A stretch of DNA of 64,000 nt from Fibrobacter succinogenes (GCA_902799745.1 CADCBQ010000005.1:26648-90647), one strand, 5' to 3'. Positions 44,595 through 53,462 are shown, numbered from the stretch's first letter. Notes: a model not told the origin generated them from the letters alone. Numbers and translations are program-made.

Positions 44595-46471
44595 TGAACA
44601 AGAATACTCTCATCGGATCCATCCTTATCGGTGCCATCATGATTTGGTGGTTCATGACGACCAGCGCGAACAACGAAGCAGCCGAAAAGGCGAAGCTCGC
44701 GAAGAAGGCCGCCGCCAAGGAAGCTGCCGCCCAGGTCGCCGATTCTGCCGAAGCTCCGTCTGCAAGCGGACTCGTGCTCCCGGGCTCCACGGCCGAAGTC
44801 AAGGCTGCCCCGGTTCTCGGTGCCGCAACGGATAAGAGCGGTGATTCGTCGAGTGTCATCCTGAGCGAAGGGCAAAGCCCGGAGTCGAAGGATCTCGCAC
44901 AGCAGGACTCTGCCGCAGCTGAAGCTCCGAAGCCGATTGCCCAGCGCACAGTCACGGTCGAAACCGACAAGTTCATCATGACCCTTAGCAACAAGGGTGG
45001 TAAGGTTCAGAGCGTCATCGTGAAGGCTCTGCCGGATTCCGCAAACCAATTCCCCGAACTCATTCAAGATACGACTCTCGGTGCCCTCGATCTTAAGCTC
45101 GGCGGTGCTGACCTTTCCGAAGTCATGTTCAATGTAGACGCTCCGGAATGGATCAATGTCGAAAACGATACCACGGTTCAGTTTGTCTTTACCGATGCCA
45201 ATGGCAACCAGCTGGTGCGTAGCTACGGCTTCACCAAGGCCGGCGTCGCAGTACGCCAGGTGAACAAGTTCAAGGGTTTCCGCGTCGATAATTACGAGCT
45301 CTCCTGGAAGGGCGGCATGCGCGAAACCGAAGTAATCCCGAAGGGCAAGAGCTTCGGCGGTACCAGCTACTTCTTTAGCGAAGTGATTTTCAAGAATAAC
45401 GAAATCACCGAACGCGAAACATTCAACGATGCCATGACCTTCGACAATGCCAACTACTACTGGGTCGGTATGCGTCGTAAGTATGTGGCCATGTCGGTGC
45501 AGTTCGATTCTCCGGTGCCCGCACAGGTCAAGGCCAAACACATTAACACCGCAACCGAAGGCAACCCGGATCCGGGTACCTACAGCCTCTCCATTGCAGA
45601 TGCTGTTCGCGGTGATTCCGTGGCTTACAACTTTATGGTGCTCCCGCTCGAATGGTCCGAAGTTGAATCTCTCGGCCAGGGCTACGAAAAGATTATCGTG
45701 ACCGGTTCCAAGTGGTTCCCCGGTTCCAGCGTCTGGTTCGTGTGGATTTGCGCCATGCTGCTCAAGCTGCTCAAGTTCTTCTACTCGATTATTCCGAACT
45801 ACGGCGTCGCCATTATCCTCGTGACCTTCATTGTTCGCGGCATTACGACCCCGTTCACCATCAAACAGCTCAAGTCGACTTCTGCCATGAGCAAGCTCAA
45901 GCCGCAGCTCGACGAAATCAACGTGAAGTACCGCAGCGATCCGCAGAAGAAGCAGGCCGCCGTCATGGAACTCTACGCCAAGAACGGTGTGAACCCGCTC
46001 GCTAGCTGCACCGGTGGCTGCCTCCCGATGATTATCCAGATGCCGATCTTCATGGGCCTCTTCTTCGTACTCGGTCGCGCTGTTGAACTCCGCGGCATGC
46101 CGGCATTCCTCTGGATTACCGACCTTAGCCGCAGCGACGTGATTTTCCACGGCTTCAGCATTCCGTTCCTCATGCCCGATGGCCTTGCTCTCCTCCCGTG
46201 GATCATGGTGGTGACTACCTACTTCCAGACCAAGGTGACCATGAGCGGCAACGGTGCCATGGACCCTGCCCAGCAGAAGATGATGGTGTGGATGATGCCT
46301 GCCATGATGTTCCTGTTCAGCGCAGTGATGCCGTCTGGCCTTGTGCTCTACTGGATTGTGTCCAACTTCTGGAGCATTATTCAGTACAAGATAATCCGCC
46401 GCGATAACGGCAATAACGGTCCGAAAACCGTGAACGGCAAGAAGGTTGTCGACGCTGAAATCGTGAAGTAA
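44594..46471 (+). CDS. yidC: Membrane protein insertase YidC
   Basis: The protein has 625 residues. The ATG at 44594 has AAGGA 6 nt upstream. An N-terminal helix (IGSILIGAIMIWWFMTT) leads an Ala/Glu-rich linker (25-105), a periplasmic beta domain (110-370), and the conserved five-helix insertase core (about 400-600), including NYGVAIILVTFIVRGITTPF and GCLPMIIQMPIFMGLFFVLG. It inserts and folds inner-membrane proteins. Residues 87-101 of the linker are encoded by a palindromic repeat otherwise found between genes. Confidence 0.95.
   Translation: MNKNTLIGSILIGAIMIWWFMTTSANNEAAEKAKLAKKAAAKEAAAQVADSAEAPSASGLVLPGSTAEVKAAPVLGAATDKSGDSSSVILSEGQSPESKDLAQQDSAAAEAPKPIAQRTVTVETDKFIMTLSNKGGKVQSVIVKALPDSANQFPELIQDTTLGALDLKLGGADLSEVMFNVDAPEWINVENDTTVQFVFTDANGNQLVRSYGFTKAGVAVRQVNKFKGFRVDNYELSWKGGMRETEVIPKGKSFGGTSYFFSEVIFKNNEITERETFNDAMTFDNANYYWVGMRRKYVAMSVQFDSPVPAQVKAKHINTATEGNPDPGTYSLSIADAVRGDSVAYNFMVLPLEWSEVESLGQGYEKIIVTGSKWFPGSSVWFVWICAMLLKLLKFFYSIIPNYGVAIILVTFIVRGITTPFTIKQLKSTSAMSKLKPQLDEINVKYRSDPQKKQAAVMELYAKNGVNPLASCTGGCLPMIIQMPIFMGLFFVLGRAVELRGMPAFLWITDLSRSDVIFHGFSIPFLMPDGLALLPWIMVVTTYFQTKVTMSGNGAMDPAQQKMMVWMMPAMMFLFSAVMPSGLVLYWIVSNFWSIIQYKIIRRDNGNNGPKTVNGKKVVDAEIVK
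44854..44895 (+). repeat. Palindromic repeat inside the yidC reading frame
   Basis: TGTCATCCTGAGCGAAG and GAGTCGAAGGATCT, the arms of the intergenic element at 10229-10263, flank a perfect inner hairpin GGGC-AAA-GCCC (44870-44880). In this position the element is translated as SVILSEGQSPESKDL without breaking the frame, in the poorly conserved linker of YidC. Confidence 0.75.
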
Positions 46472-46539
46472 TTCGATTGTGCGCGCAGATGCCGTAAATC
46501 CGTGCCGCATATCACGAAATTTTACATTTTAGAATAAAG

Positions 46540-46570
46540 TATCCCTGTTTTGCAGGGATATTTTTATTTT
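46540..46570 (+). terminator. Rho-independent terminator after yidC
   Basis: TATCCCTG (46540-46547) pairs with CAGGGATA (46553-46560) around a TTTTG loop, followed by TTTTTATTTT. It ends the rpmH-rnpA-yidD-yidC transcript 69 nt after the yidC stop. Confidence 0.85.
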
Positions 46571-46610
46571 TGCATACAAGGAGAAATTTGAAAAGTCGTT
46601 AGGAGGCTTT

Positions 46611-47651
46611 ATGAAAATCGCGACCCTCAAGAAAGCGCTCTTGCCTTTCGGTATATCTTTTGCGGTATCCCTGTTTTGGGCATGTTCCTTGAATATCGAG
46701 GTCGAAGATCCGTACCCGCACGCCAAAACGGAAAATCCGGCGCCCGATTCTTCTGCTGTTTTGCCGCCAGATTTGGTAGAGGCTCCTGTCGATTCCCCGG
46801 CGATTGATACTCAATTTGTCGATATAATCGATACGATAGATCCTATAGATACTGTGATTGTAGACGGCCCCGAAAATCCGGAACTTGCAAAAGACACAGT
46901 ATACTTGTATGATACCTTGATTGTCTACAAGGATACTATTTACGACACCCTTTATGACACCACTTCGTATACAAGTTTTGTTTCTCGAAAGGCCGATGGA
47001 ATGCTAGATACTTTGACTGGCTTTTCAAGCATGTTAAAGTGCAGTGTTAGCGATTCTAGCTTAACTTGTGAAGGGGAAAGTTATATCGTGCAGACGCCAC
47101 ATTGCTGTTTTGTAAAATTAGATTCTGGTGTGACCTTATATAGAATCGATACGAATACCGTCCATATCCATATTGTAGATACCATTTATATCGATGAGCT
47201 TCGTTTGACAGAAACGGTTGTTGTCCGCGATACGATGTTCCTCAATTATGGCGACAAACGCCAGACGGACTATATCCCGCCGCAGACCGTTTACAAAGCG
47301 ACTATGACCCCGTTTGATTCTACGGCAATGCGCGCGCTTTTAGATACGCTTGATTATAGCATTCCTACCGTTAATAATATCGGTGTAAGTGTGCAGTCTT
47401 CTTTGAAATTCAAGGGCTTGCCTGTTGTTGTGCGTGAAGACTTGGTCATTGTAGATGTTTTGTACCCGGTGAGTTTGTTTAGAAAGTATCCTGAAGAACA
47501 AGTAGTCCGTACGAATGCCTACCTGTTGGAACCGGGGCCGGATGTAACGGAAGATACCACGGTCACGTGGACCTTGGGTTATACCCATTATGAAAAAGGA
47601 ATCGAAGAATCCGACTCCATTCAGGTGACCACGTTTATCAAGGTGAAGTAG
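46611..47651 (+). CDS. Hypothetical lipoprotein rich in Asp-Thr motifs, 346 aa
   Basis: AGGAGG precedes the ATG closely. The signal peptide ends VSLFWAC (Cys25). A Pro/Asp linker is followed by many D-T or D-T-I/L-Y repeats (DTVYLYDTLIVYKDTIYDTL; IHIVDTIYIDELRLTE), suggesting an extended beta structure. The C-terminal third (LPVVVREDLVIVDVLYPVSL) looks globular. No family recognised; surface location is inferred from the lipobox. The stop codon abuts that of the convergent RgpF-like gene with no gap. Confidence 0.65.
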   Translation: MKIATLKKALLPFGISFAVSLFWACSLNIEVEDPYPHAKTENPAPDSSAVLPPDLVEAPVDSPAIDTQFVDIIDTIDPIDTVIVDGPENPELAKDTVYLYDTLIVYKDTIYDTLYDTTSYTSFVSRKADGMLDTLTGFSSMLKCSVSDSSLTCEGESYIVQTPHCCFVKLDSGVTLYRIDTNTVHIHIVDTIYIDELRLTETVVVRDTMFLNYGDKRQTDYIPPQTVYKATMTPFDSTAMRALLDTLDYSIPTVNNIGVSVQSSLKFKGLPVVVREDLVIVDVLYPVSLFRKYPEEQVVRTNAYLLEPGPDVTEDTTVTWTLGYTHYEKGIEESDSIQVTTFIKVK

Positions 47652-48584
47652 TTACTTGTACTCGTCGCCGTGGAGCGGCTTGCGGAGTATCTTGTACTTG
47701 GTTTTAATGGCGGTGCGGAGTACGGGCCAACCGACTTTGTAAAAAGCCTTCTGCCAGATTTTATCGATTGTTTGCATCGTATAGCTTCCGACATGTTTCG
47801 GAAGCCATTCTTTTTTGAAGTCAGGAGCAAGACCTGCCTCTACCACCATCTTGTGGTAATCGGCGCTCAATGCCTTGTAAGCGCCGTGTCGAATGAAGTG
47901 AACCTTTTCCTTGAAGTCAAAGCGGCACTGCAAAAGTTTGCGCTTAATGAATCCGCCGCCTTGTGCTATCAGTTCGGGGTAGGCGAACAGGGCGCGTAAA
48001 TGCGTGCTGTAAAGCGATGCCGTCTTGATTTCGGCTTCGTCGAAGATATTCGCCATGCCGATTTCTAGGTGGTGAACCACATCGTAGAATGTTTCTTGTT
48101 CGGGCGTTTCGAACAGGTGCAAATAGAAGGCGCCTAAGGCTTCTTGTTTTAGGTATAAGAAGAACGATTGCAGGTGCGGGCGAACTTCGTCGTTTTGCGT
48201 AAGCGATACCACATCGGCCGTGCTGGATTCGGCGCGGCGGATAAAGTCGGCGAAATTGTTCTGGAAGTATACGATAGAATCGTTTACGAGCAGTAGGCGA
48301 GTGATGCTGTTGAATTCCACGAGGTTGTTGCGGCCGTTGGCGAGATCCTTGAGGAAACGGCGCCACATACCGAAATCAAATCCGTGGTTTTCGGTCAGGT
48401 AAAGCTTGATTTCGTTGTCTTCCAGGAACGACATCGTCTCTGCCGAAAGCGGGCGCTTGTTCGTGAGCAATATGACGGTAAAGTCTGTCTCGGCGAGGTG
48501 CTTTAGCGCAAACCGCACATACCCGGGGAGGTTTTCCCCGGTCTGGTAGCTTGCGTAAAGAATGACCTTGCCGTTATTGGACAT
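47652..48584 (-). CDS. RgpF/rhamnan-synthesis-F-like polysaccharide biosynthesis protein
   Basis: The 310-residue product has an N-terminal segment ILYASYQTGENLPGYVRFAL, then NHGFDFGMWRRFLKDL, and RLLLVNDSIVYFQNNFADFI. These match the rhamnan synthesis protein F/RgpF family, in which a glycosyltransferase-like domain acts on cell-wall or O-antigen polysaccharide. It is shorter than full-length RgpF and has no membrane segment. A role in surface glycan assembly is inferred; substrate unknown. It converges on the 46611 gene. Confidence 0.72.
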   Translation of the reverse strand: MSNNGKVILYASYQTGENLPGYVRFALKHLAETDFTVILLTNKRPLSAETMSFLEDNEIKLYLTENHGFDFGMWRRFLKDLANGRNNLVEFNSITRLLLVNDSIVYFQNNFADFIRRAESSTADVVSLTQNDEVRPHLQSFFLYLKQEALGAFYLHLFETPEQETFYDVVHHLEIGMANIFDEAEIKTASLYSTHLRALFAYPELIAQGGGFIKRKLLQCRFDFKEKVHFIRHGAYKALSADYHKMVVEAGLAPDFKKEWLPKHVGSYTMQTIDKIWQKAFYKVGWPVLRTAIKTKYKILRKPLHGDEYK

Positions 48585-48622
48585 AGTTAGTAGACAGTAG
48601 GAAGTAGACGGTAGACAGTGGT

Positions 48623-51031
48623 TTATCTTCTTCTTTGGCTACGGCGCTCCCCCTTGCGGGAGCCTCCCTTACGTGGTTTGCTTGCGACGTGGAATCCTTC
48701 GCGATCGTCGCCACGGTCGTTGCGTCCGCCTCTGCTGCGAGAACTGCGGCCAGAACGTTCGAAGCTCGGGGCGTCGGAATCGAACCTGCCGCCGCGTGAT
48801 TTTCCGCGGCCGCCACGGTTCATGTGGCTGTGTGCCGAAACGAATTCCGGAACATCATCGTCAAAATCTTCGTCGGGCTGGCTCACGTAACCGAGGGCTT
48901 CCGCCGCGGCGGCGCGGTCAGCGCGTTCGCGAACGTCGCGGTTACGGTAGTCGCCGCCGTTGCCGTAATCGTCGCGCGATTCACCTTGACGGCGGCGTTT
49001 CTTCGGTTCGCTAGAGAGCTTTTCGATAATGCTGAAGTCCGCCTGACCGCGCAGCGGGTCTACCCGCAAAAGGCGCACCAGCACCTTGTCGCCGCGCCGG
49101 AATGTACGCCCGCTCTTCTTGCCGAAGGCGAGTCCCTGGTCCGGATTGAATACGTAGAAGTCGTCACCGGCGATATCGCGGAAACGCACCAGGCCTTCGG
49201 CAATCGGGTCGGCGATAGAAACGTAGATGCCCCATTCTTCGATACCCGAAACCGTAGCTTCAAAGTCATCGCCGATGTGACTCTTCAAAATCCAGCAGCT
49301 GCACACCTTGATAGCGATGCGTTCGGTCTTCTGGTTCTTGACTTCGTTTGCCGAAATTAAGTCGCAGACTTCAATCACGCTGTTCTTGCGTTCGGCAGTA
49401 ATTTCGGCACCCTTGCGCGCGAGTTCACGGTGACACCACAAGTCGGCGTAACGGCGAATCGGGCTCGTAAAGTGCGCATAGTCCTGCCAGTTCAGCGCGA
49501 AGTGGCCGAAGCTGTTGCTGTCGTAATGCGCCTTCTGCATGCTGCGCAGAATGCGGTTGGTCAAAGTCTCGTCGCCCTGGGCGCGCTTCACCAAATGTTC
49601 GTACAGCTTGAATGCCGTCGGGTTCAGGTTCGTGTCGCCGCTGCGGGGCTTGCCCAGGTCACGCAGCATCACCGGAGAATCCTTGAACAGGTCCGGGTAC
49701 ATATAGTACAGTTCCATGATGTCCTTGGTATCCGGAGCCTCATGGATACGGTAAATGCCCTGGAGCTTGCGTTTCTTGAGTTCCTTCGCGCAGCAGTTGT
49801 TCGCGATGAGCATGCATTCTTCCACCCACGAATTCGATTCGTCGGTCGTGCGCGGGTAAATCTTTTCCGGTTCGCCCTTCTCGTTGAACTTGCAGCCGAA
49901 TTCGGTGCTCTGGAATTCCAGCAGGCCGTCCTTGGTGCGGTTCTGTTTCAAGAGGGCGGTCACCTCGGCGAGCGCCTTGATGTCGTCGTCGCTGTTCTTC
50001 ATCATTTCCATCGCCTGTTCGTAGGTGATGGACTTGGTGATCTTCACGATACTGCGGTGGAAATCCCAGCTGAGCACGTTCGCGTGCTTGTCGAGTTCCA
50101 TCATGCAAGTGAATGCGCAGCGGTCTACGCCCTGGTGCAAGCTGCAAACATTGCTCGAAAGTTTTTCCGGGAGCATCGGCACCGCGGTCCACGGCAGGTA
50201 CTGCGTGTAGCTGCGTTCCAGAGCTTCTTCGTCGAGCTCGGAACCTTCGGGTACGTAGTAGCTCACGTCGGCAATGTGCACGCCCAGCCTGTAGCCGCCC
50301 TTCGCAGTGCGTTCCACGCTAATGGCGTCGTCATGGTCCATGGCGCCGTCGGGGTCGATACAGAGAATCGTGAGCTGCCTGTAATCTACGCGGCCCTTGA
50401 AGTCCTTGCCGCACGGTTCCTTGACGCCGTCCACATATTTCTTGATAGCGGGGCTGAAGTCTTTGGGCAAGTTCGCATCTTCCATGAACTTGGTCTTGAC
50501 TTCGTCCCAGCTGATGTTCATGGCTTCGGCGGTGCGGTCTACCTTGGCGAGGTAGCTATGCTTGAGTTTTGGGTGCGGGTACAGCGTAAAGCTGATGGTT
50601 TCGCCTTCCTTGCCCGGGGCCTGCCTGCGGTGGCACATCTCGTACACCTTGCCGGTTTCGAGTTCGTGCACTTCCCATTCTTCTTCGCCCGTCTGGTGCA
50701 GAATACCGCGCTTCACGCGGGTCTCGTTTTCCTTGCCCGTCTGGCGGCGGCTACGTGCGCCCAGGCGGCGGTTGTCTTCGGGGTACTGTTCCGCAATCTT
50801 CTTCACGCGTTTTTCGCGTTTTTCTTCGACAGTTTCGCCATCGCCCAGCTGGTATTCCTTGTGGCTGGTACGCTTCAAAAGCCCGCGGTCCACCATGTCG
50901 GCGAGCATCTGCTTAAAGGCCATCTTCTGCTTTTTGGGGAGACCGAGTGCGCTACGCAGGCGGCTACCGACCATCGGTTCGTCGCGTAAAATGGCAATAA
51001 TCTGTTCTTCACTAGGTAAATGCTGGGCCAT
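48623..51031 (-). CDS. rnr: Ribonuclease R
   Basis: The 802-residue protein starts at an ATG with AGGAGG 6 nt upstream, 1 nt after plsC. It has an N-terminal helix-turn-helix (about 5-60), cold-shock-like domains, the RNB catalytic domain with CIDPDGAMDHDDAIS (about 226-240) carrying the metal-binding Asp residues, and a C-terminal S1 domain (about 590-670). The tail (about 690-802) is rich in Arg/Gly/Ser (RGGRGKSRGGRF; RKGGSRKGERRSQRRR), like RNA-chaperone tails and longer than the basic tail of E. coli RNase R. It is a processive 3'-5' exonuclease able to degrade structured RNA. Confidence 0.93.
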   Translation of the reverse strand: MAQHLPSEEQIIAILRDEPMVGSRLRSALGLPKKQKMAFKQMLADMVDRGLLKRTSHKEYQLGDGETVEEKREKRVKKIAEQYPEDNRRLGARSRRQTGKENETRVKRGILHQTGEEEWEVHELETGKVYEMCHRRQAPGKEGETISFTLYPHPKLKHSYLAKVDRTAEAMNISWDEVKTKFMEDANLPKDFSPAIKKYVDGVKEPCGKDFKGRVDYRQLTILCIDPDGAMDHDDAISVERTAKGGYRLGVHIADVSYYVPEGSELDEEALERSYTQYLPWTAVPMLPEKLSSNVCSLHQGVDRCAFTCMMELDKHANVLSWDFHRSIVKITKSITYEQAMEMMKNSDDDIKALAEVTALLKQNRTKDGLLEFQSTEFGCKFNEKGEPEKIYPRTTDESNSWVEECMLIANNCCAKELKKRKLQGIYRIHEAPDTKDIMELYYMYPDLFKDSPVMLRDLGKPRSGDTNLNPTAFKLYEHLVKRAQGDETLTNRILRSMQKAHYDSNSFGHFALNWQDYAHFTSPIRRYADLWCHRELARKGAEITAERKNSVIEVCDLISANEVKNQKTERIAIKVCSCWILKSHIGDDFEATVSGIEEWGIYVSIADPIAEGLVRFRDIAGDDFYVFNPDQGLAFGKKSGRTFRRGDKVLVRLLRVDPLRGQADFSIIEKLSSEPKKRRRQGESRDDYGNGGDYRNRDVRERADRAAAAEALGYVSQPDEDFDDDVPEFVSAHSHMNRGGRGKSRGGRFDSDAPSFERSGRSSRSRGGRNDRGDDREGFHVASKPRKGGSRKGERRSQRRR

Positions 51032-51032
51032 A

Positions 51033-51761
51033 CTAAGCCTCCTGTTGGGCGTTTTGTCTGTAAGGCAAAGCGGATGAAATCATGTTGTGCATCTCGTCGC
51101 GCAACTGGGCGACGGATTTGTCTCTAAAACTTTCGGGCGTCTGCAGCGGGTGCACCACGATCTTCACCACACCCGGAGTCTGCGCCCACTTGGTCTTGGA
51201 AAGTCGCTTGCCGCTATCGACAATCGTCACCGGCAGGAGCGGGAATTCGTTTTCCTTGGCCATGCGGAAAATGCCGTTCTGGAACGGGAGCATGTGCCCG
51301 TCGTTGCTGCGATGGCCTTCGGGGAACACCGAAATCGTTACGTTGTCTTCGAGGCGCTTTTTCACGGTGGCGCCCATGCCCAGATTTTTGCGCGGGTTCC
51401 TGTGCACCGGAATGCAGCCGATTTTAGTCAAGACCCAGCCGAACACGGGAATCTTCCAGAGTTCCGCCTTCGCAATGAACGATGTCATGGTAATCGAGGG
51501 CCAAATCACGTTGATGTCCAAAAAACTCTGGTGGTTCGCGATAAGCACGAATTTCTTGTGGTCCGGGATGTTTTCCTTGCCTACGATTTCGACCTTGATT
51601 CCCGAGAGTTTGAAAAGCACGTTAAAAAACGGGATGCACACGCGGGTGCTGTCGGCCCAGCGCCTGCAAAGAACGCCTTTGTAGAACATGAAGGGGATGC
51701 CAACAACGAATAGTCCGACTGCGATGAACAGGTAATAGAAAATTGCACGGAAAAATGCCAT
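51033..51761 (-). CDS. plsC: 1-acyl-sn-glycerol-3-phosphate acyltransferase
   Basis: The 242-residue protein has an N-terminal membrane segment (YYLFIAVGLFVVGIPFMF), the acyltransferase motif NHQSFLD (76-82, H77 and D82 forming HX4D) and VFPEGHRS (145-152). It transfers an acyl chain to lysophosphatidic acid in phospholipid synthesis. It lies 1 nt upstream of rnr on the same strand, so the two are co-transcribed. FPEGTRS is more usual; the His variant is tolerated in the family. Confidence 0.9.
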   Translation of the reverse strand: MAFFRAIFYYLFIAVGLFVVGIPFMFYKGVLCRRWADSTRVCIPFFNVLFKLSGIKVEIVGKENIPDHKKFVLIANHQSFLDINVIWPSITMTSFIAKAELWKIPVFGWVLTKIGCIPVHRNPRKNLGMGATVKKRLEDNVTISVFPEGHRSNDGHMLPFQNGIFRMAKENEFPLLPVTIVDSGKRLSKTKWAQTPGVVKIVVHPLQTPESFRDKSVAQLRDEMHNMISSALPYRQNAQQEA

Positions 51762-52278
51762 AAGTGTCCTAAAAATAAGGGTTTACACCCATAATGTATA
51801 TTTTTTATGGGCAATGGAACATAAAACTGAAAAAAATATGCTTATGTTGAAGGGGGAGGGGTCCCCCTAACTCTAGCCACGGCTCAGCCTGCTCCGCACG
51901 CTCACATGGCCGTTCCGGAATGTTCGCTTTGCGGCCAGGCTATCGCCGTGTCTGCCGTTACCCCCTCTGCGGGCGCTCGCCGCCCCGCAACGCCCCGGCT
52001 ACAAACGGCTCCGGAAGTAAGCTCGCCTCGCTCTTACATGACCGTTCGACTTGCGTCTCACTCTCGCTACAGCCCCAGCTTAACGCATGGGGCTTTAAGC
52101 TCACAAGGCCTCGGCCTTCGGCCTTTACTGTCCGCTCACCGACTTACTTTCCTCCGCCTTTGGGCATGCCACTCCCGTTGTCTTCCCGGCGAAGGCCGGG
52201 ACCTCCTTTGATGCATGCTAAAAAAGAATAAATGACCACACGGATCGGAAATGCTTAACGGCATTTCTTGTTAAGACT
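51762..52278. other. Gene-free GC-rich stretch with imperfect internal repeats
   Basis: No credible gene lies here; open frames lack ribosome sites and family features. A GGGGTCCCC palindrome lies near 51857. Imperfect direct copies GCTCACATGGCCGTTC (near 51900) and GCTCTTACATGACCGTTCG (near 52030) occur, and AAGGCCTCGGCCTTCGGCCTT (near 52108-52128) is a strong hairpin. The palindromic repeat at 52179-52206 follows. It looks like nested dispersed repeats or a structured non-coding segment between plsC and the FISUMP gene. Confidence 0.55.
52179..52206 (+). repeat. Palindromic repeat, TTGTC-stem-CCTCC type
   Basis: TTGTCT leads a perfect 7-bp stem (TCCCGGC at 52184-52190 with GCCGGGA at 52195-52201, loop GAAG) and CCTCC follows. 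The plan matches 15498-15526 with a different stem sequence. Confidence 0.5.
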
Positions 52279-53358
52279 TTATTTAACGAACGTGTCGCCT
52301 TCATCCATTACGCAACGGACGTAAAGGAACCCATATTTTGAGCTCGCTGAAGAAGTACTGAAACCATTGATCATAAACGCACCGCCCATTTTAGGTTTTT
52401 CTTTAAATTCATGGGCCATCCAAAACATGCTGTTTTGAGAATCATACATTCCATCCCCATAAGGCAAGACAGACATTCCACTGGAATTCGTATTTTTTAC
52501 ATCCTTCCATACGGCACGAGACAACATAGTATAACTAGCATCGATTCCTCGTGGAAAAGCAAAATGTTTCCATTCGGTTTCGTTCATCACATGCCAACCT
52601 TCCGGACACACTCCCTGCACCTTGGCATCGTCGCCAAGTTTAACATTGCATTTTGAGTTATCAACAACACCGACACTATCACACACTTTAGGAAGCCCCA
52701 AAGCCTCACTCCAAGTATAAAGTCCACCAAAATAATTGTCACAATACCAAGGATCATCGTTGTAACAACGTTTTTCCACTTTTGAATCGTCAAAAACAGT
52801 CGTTGTACTATCGATTATCGTATCAGCGTAATTCAGATTCTGAGTCATCACCGTAAAAGAATCAATGACAGTAGTGTTGCCACTTTGGACCTCCATATAG
52901 TATTGAACCGTCTTGTAAACCTTTCCATCACGAGGATCCCTAAACGAGCCATAAGTCACAGCCGGATTAAACACGCTATCCATGTTCGGATAGACCTTGG
53001 GTTTTACTACATCCACAATAGAATCGACAACCCACTTGCCATCTTTACAACTCACAAATCCTGTGTCTATTTCAGAAACAACTATTTTTTGTTCACCTTC
53101 TTCACATTGTTTAAATAAAATCGCAGAACTGCTGCTAGAATTCCGCGCGCTACTACTCGACTCCTCCACAGAAGAGCTACTATTCTTGCCACTTACAGAG
53201 CTAGAAAAATTCTTCTCCGCCACCGAGGAACTGGAACCAAGTTCCTCATCGCTACTCGACGAGATTTCACCGATTGGATTGGGAGCGGAGCTACCAGATT
53301 CATCGCCACAAGCGACAAACAAAGCGGCAACAGTCAACAACACAAAAAACTTTTTCAC
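52279..53358 (-). CDS. FISUMP-domain lipoprotein
   Basis: The GTG at 53358 has AGGAGG 6 nt upstream. The signal peptide ends ALFVAC (Cys17), followed by a Ser-rich linker with repeated SSSS blocks (to about residue 85). The rest is a FISUMP domain: VMTQNLNYADTI, FGGLYTWSEALGLP, GVCPEGWHVMNETEWKHF and the C-terminal KYGFLYVRCVMD. The domain is restricted mainly to Fibrobacter and relatives; its biochemical role is not established. The exposed Ser linker suggests a surface protein. It lies downstream of a transposase-family gene on the same strand. Confidence 0.88.
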   Translation of the reverse strand: MKKFFVLLTVAALFVACGDESGSSAPNPIGEISSSSDEELGSSSSVAEKNFSSSVSGKNSSSSVEESSSSARNSSSSSAILFKQCEEGEQKIVVSEIDTGFVSCKDGKWVVDSIVDVVKPKVYPNMDSVFNPAVTYGSFRDPRDGKVYKTVQYYMEVQSGNTTVIDSFTVMTQNLNYADTIIDSTTTVFDDSKVEKRCYNDDPWYCDNYFGGLYTWSEALGLPKVCDSVGVVDNSKCNVKLGDDAKVQGVCPEGWHVMNETEWKHFAFPRGIDASYTMLSRAVWKDVKNTNSSGMSVLPYGDGMYDSQNSMFWMAHEFKEKPKMGGAFMINGFSTSSASSKYGFLYVRCVMDEGDTFVK

Positions 53359-53420
53359 AGAAAACCTCCTGGAACCACACAAAACAACGAAGTAAATTTA
53401 GTTTATTGTTGTACGAATTG

Positions 53421-53449
53421 AAAAAAAAGTCCAGCAGATGAGCTGGACT
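53421..53449 (-). terminator. Terminator for the PD-(D/E)XK gene
   Basis: On the minus strand AGTCCAGC and GCTGGACT form an 8-bp stem with a 6-nt loop, followed by a run of eight T (plus-strand A-run at 53421-53428). Confidence 0.75.
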
Positions 53450-53462
53450 ATGAAAGTTAATT

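Noticed and set aside
44561..46510. Open frame of 649 codons on the minus strand opposite yidC
   Set aside because: Antisense shadow of yidC; His/Glu-rich low-information translation.
48770..48800. tRNA-like T-arm string (GGAATCGAACC) on the complementary strand
   Set aside because: It is inside the RNase R tail coding sequence (Arg-Phe-Asp-Ser), and no acceptor or anticodon stem can be assembled around it.
49430..50989. Long open frame of 519 codons on the plus strand opposite RNase R
   Set aside because: It is antisense to a clear rnr gene and its composition (Val/Ala/His/Phe-rich) is typical of reversed GC-rich coding sequence; no ribosome site or motif.
51906..52231. Overlapping plus-strand open frames of about 100 codons
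   Set aside because: They lie in a repeat-rich non-coding block, have no ribosome site, and translate into low-complexity Arg/Ser/Pro/Leu sequence.
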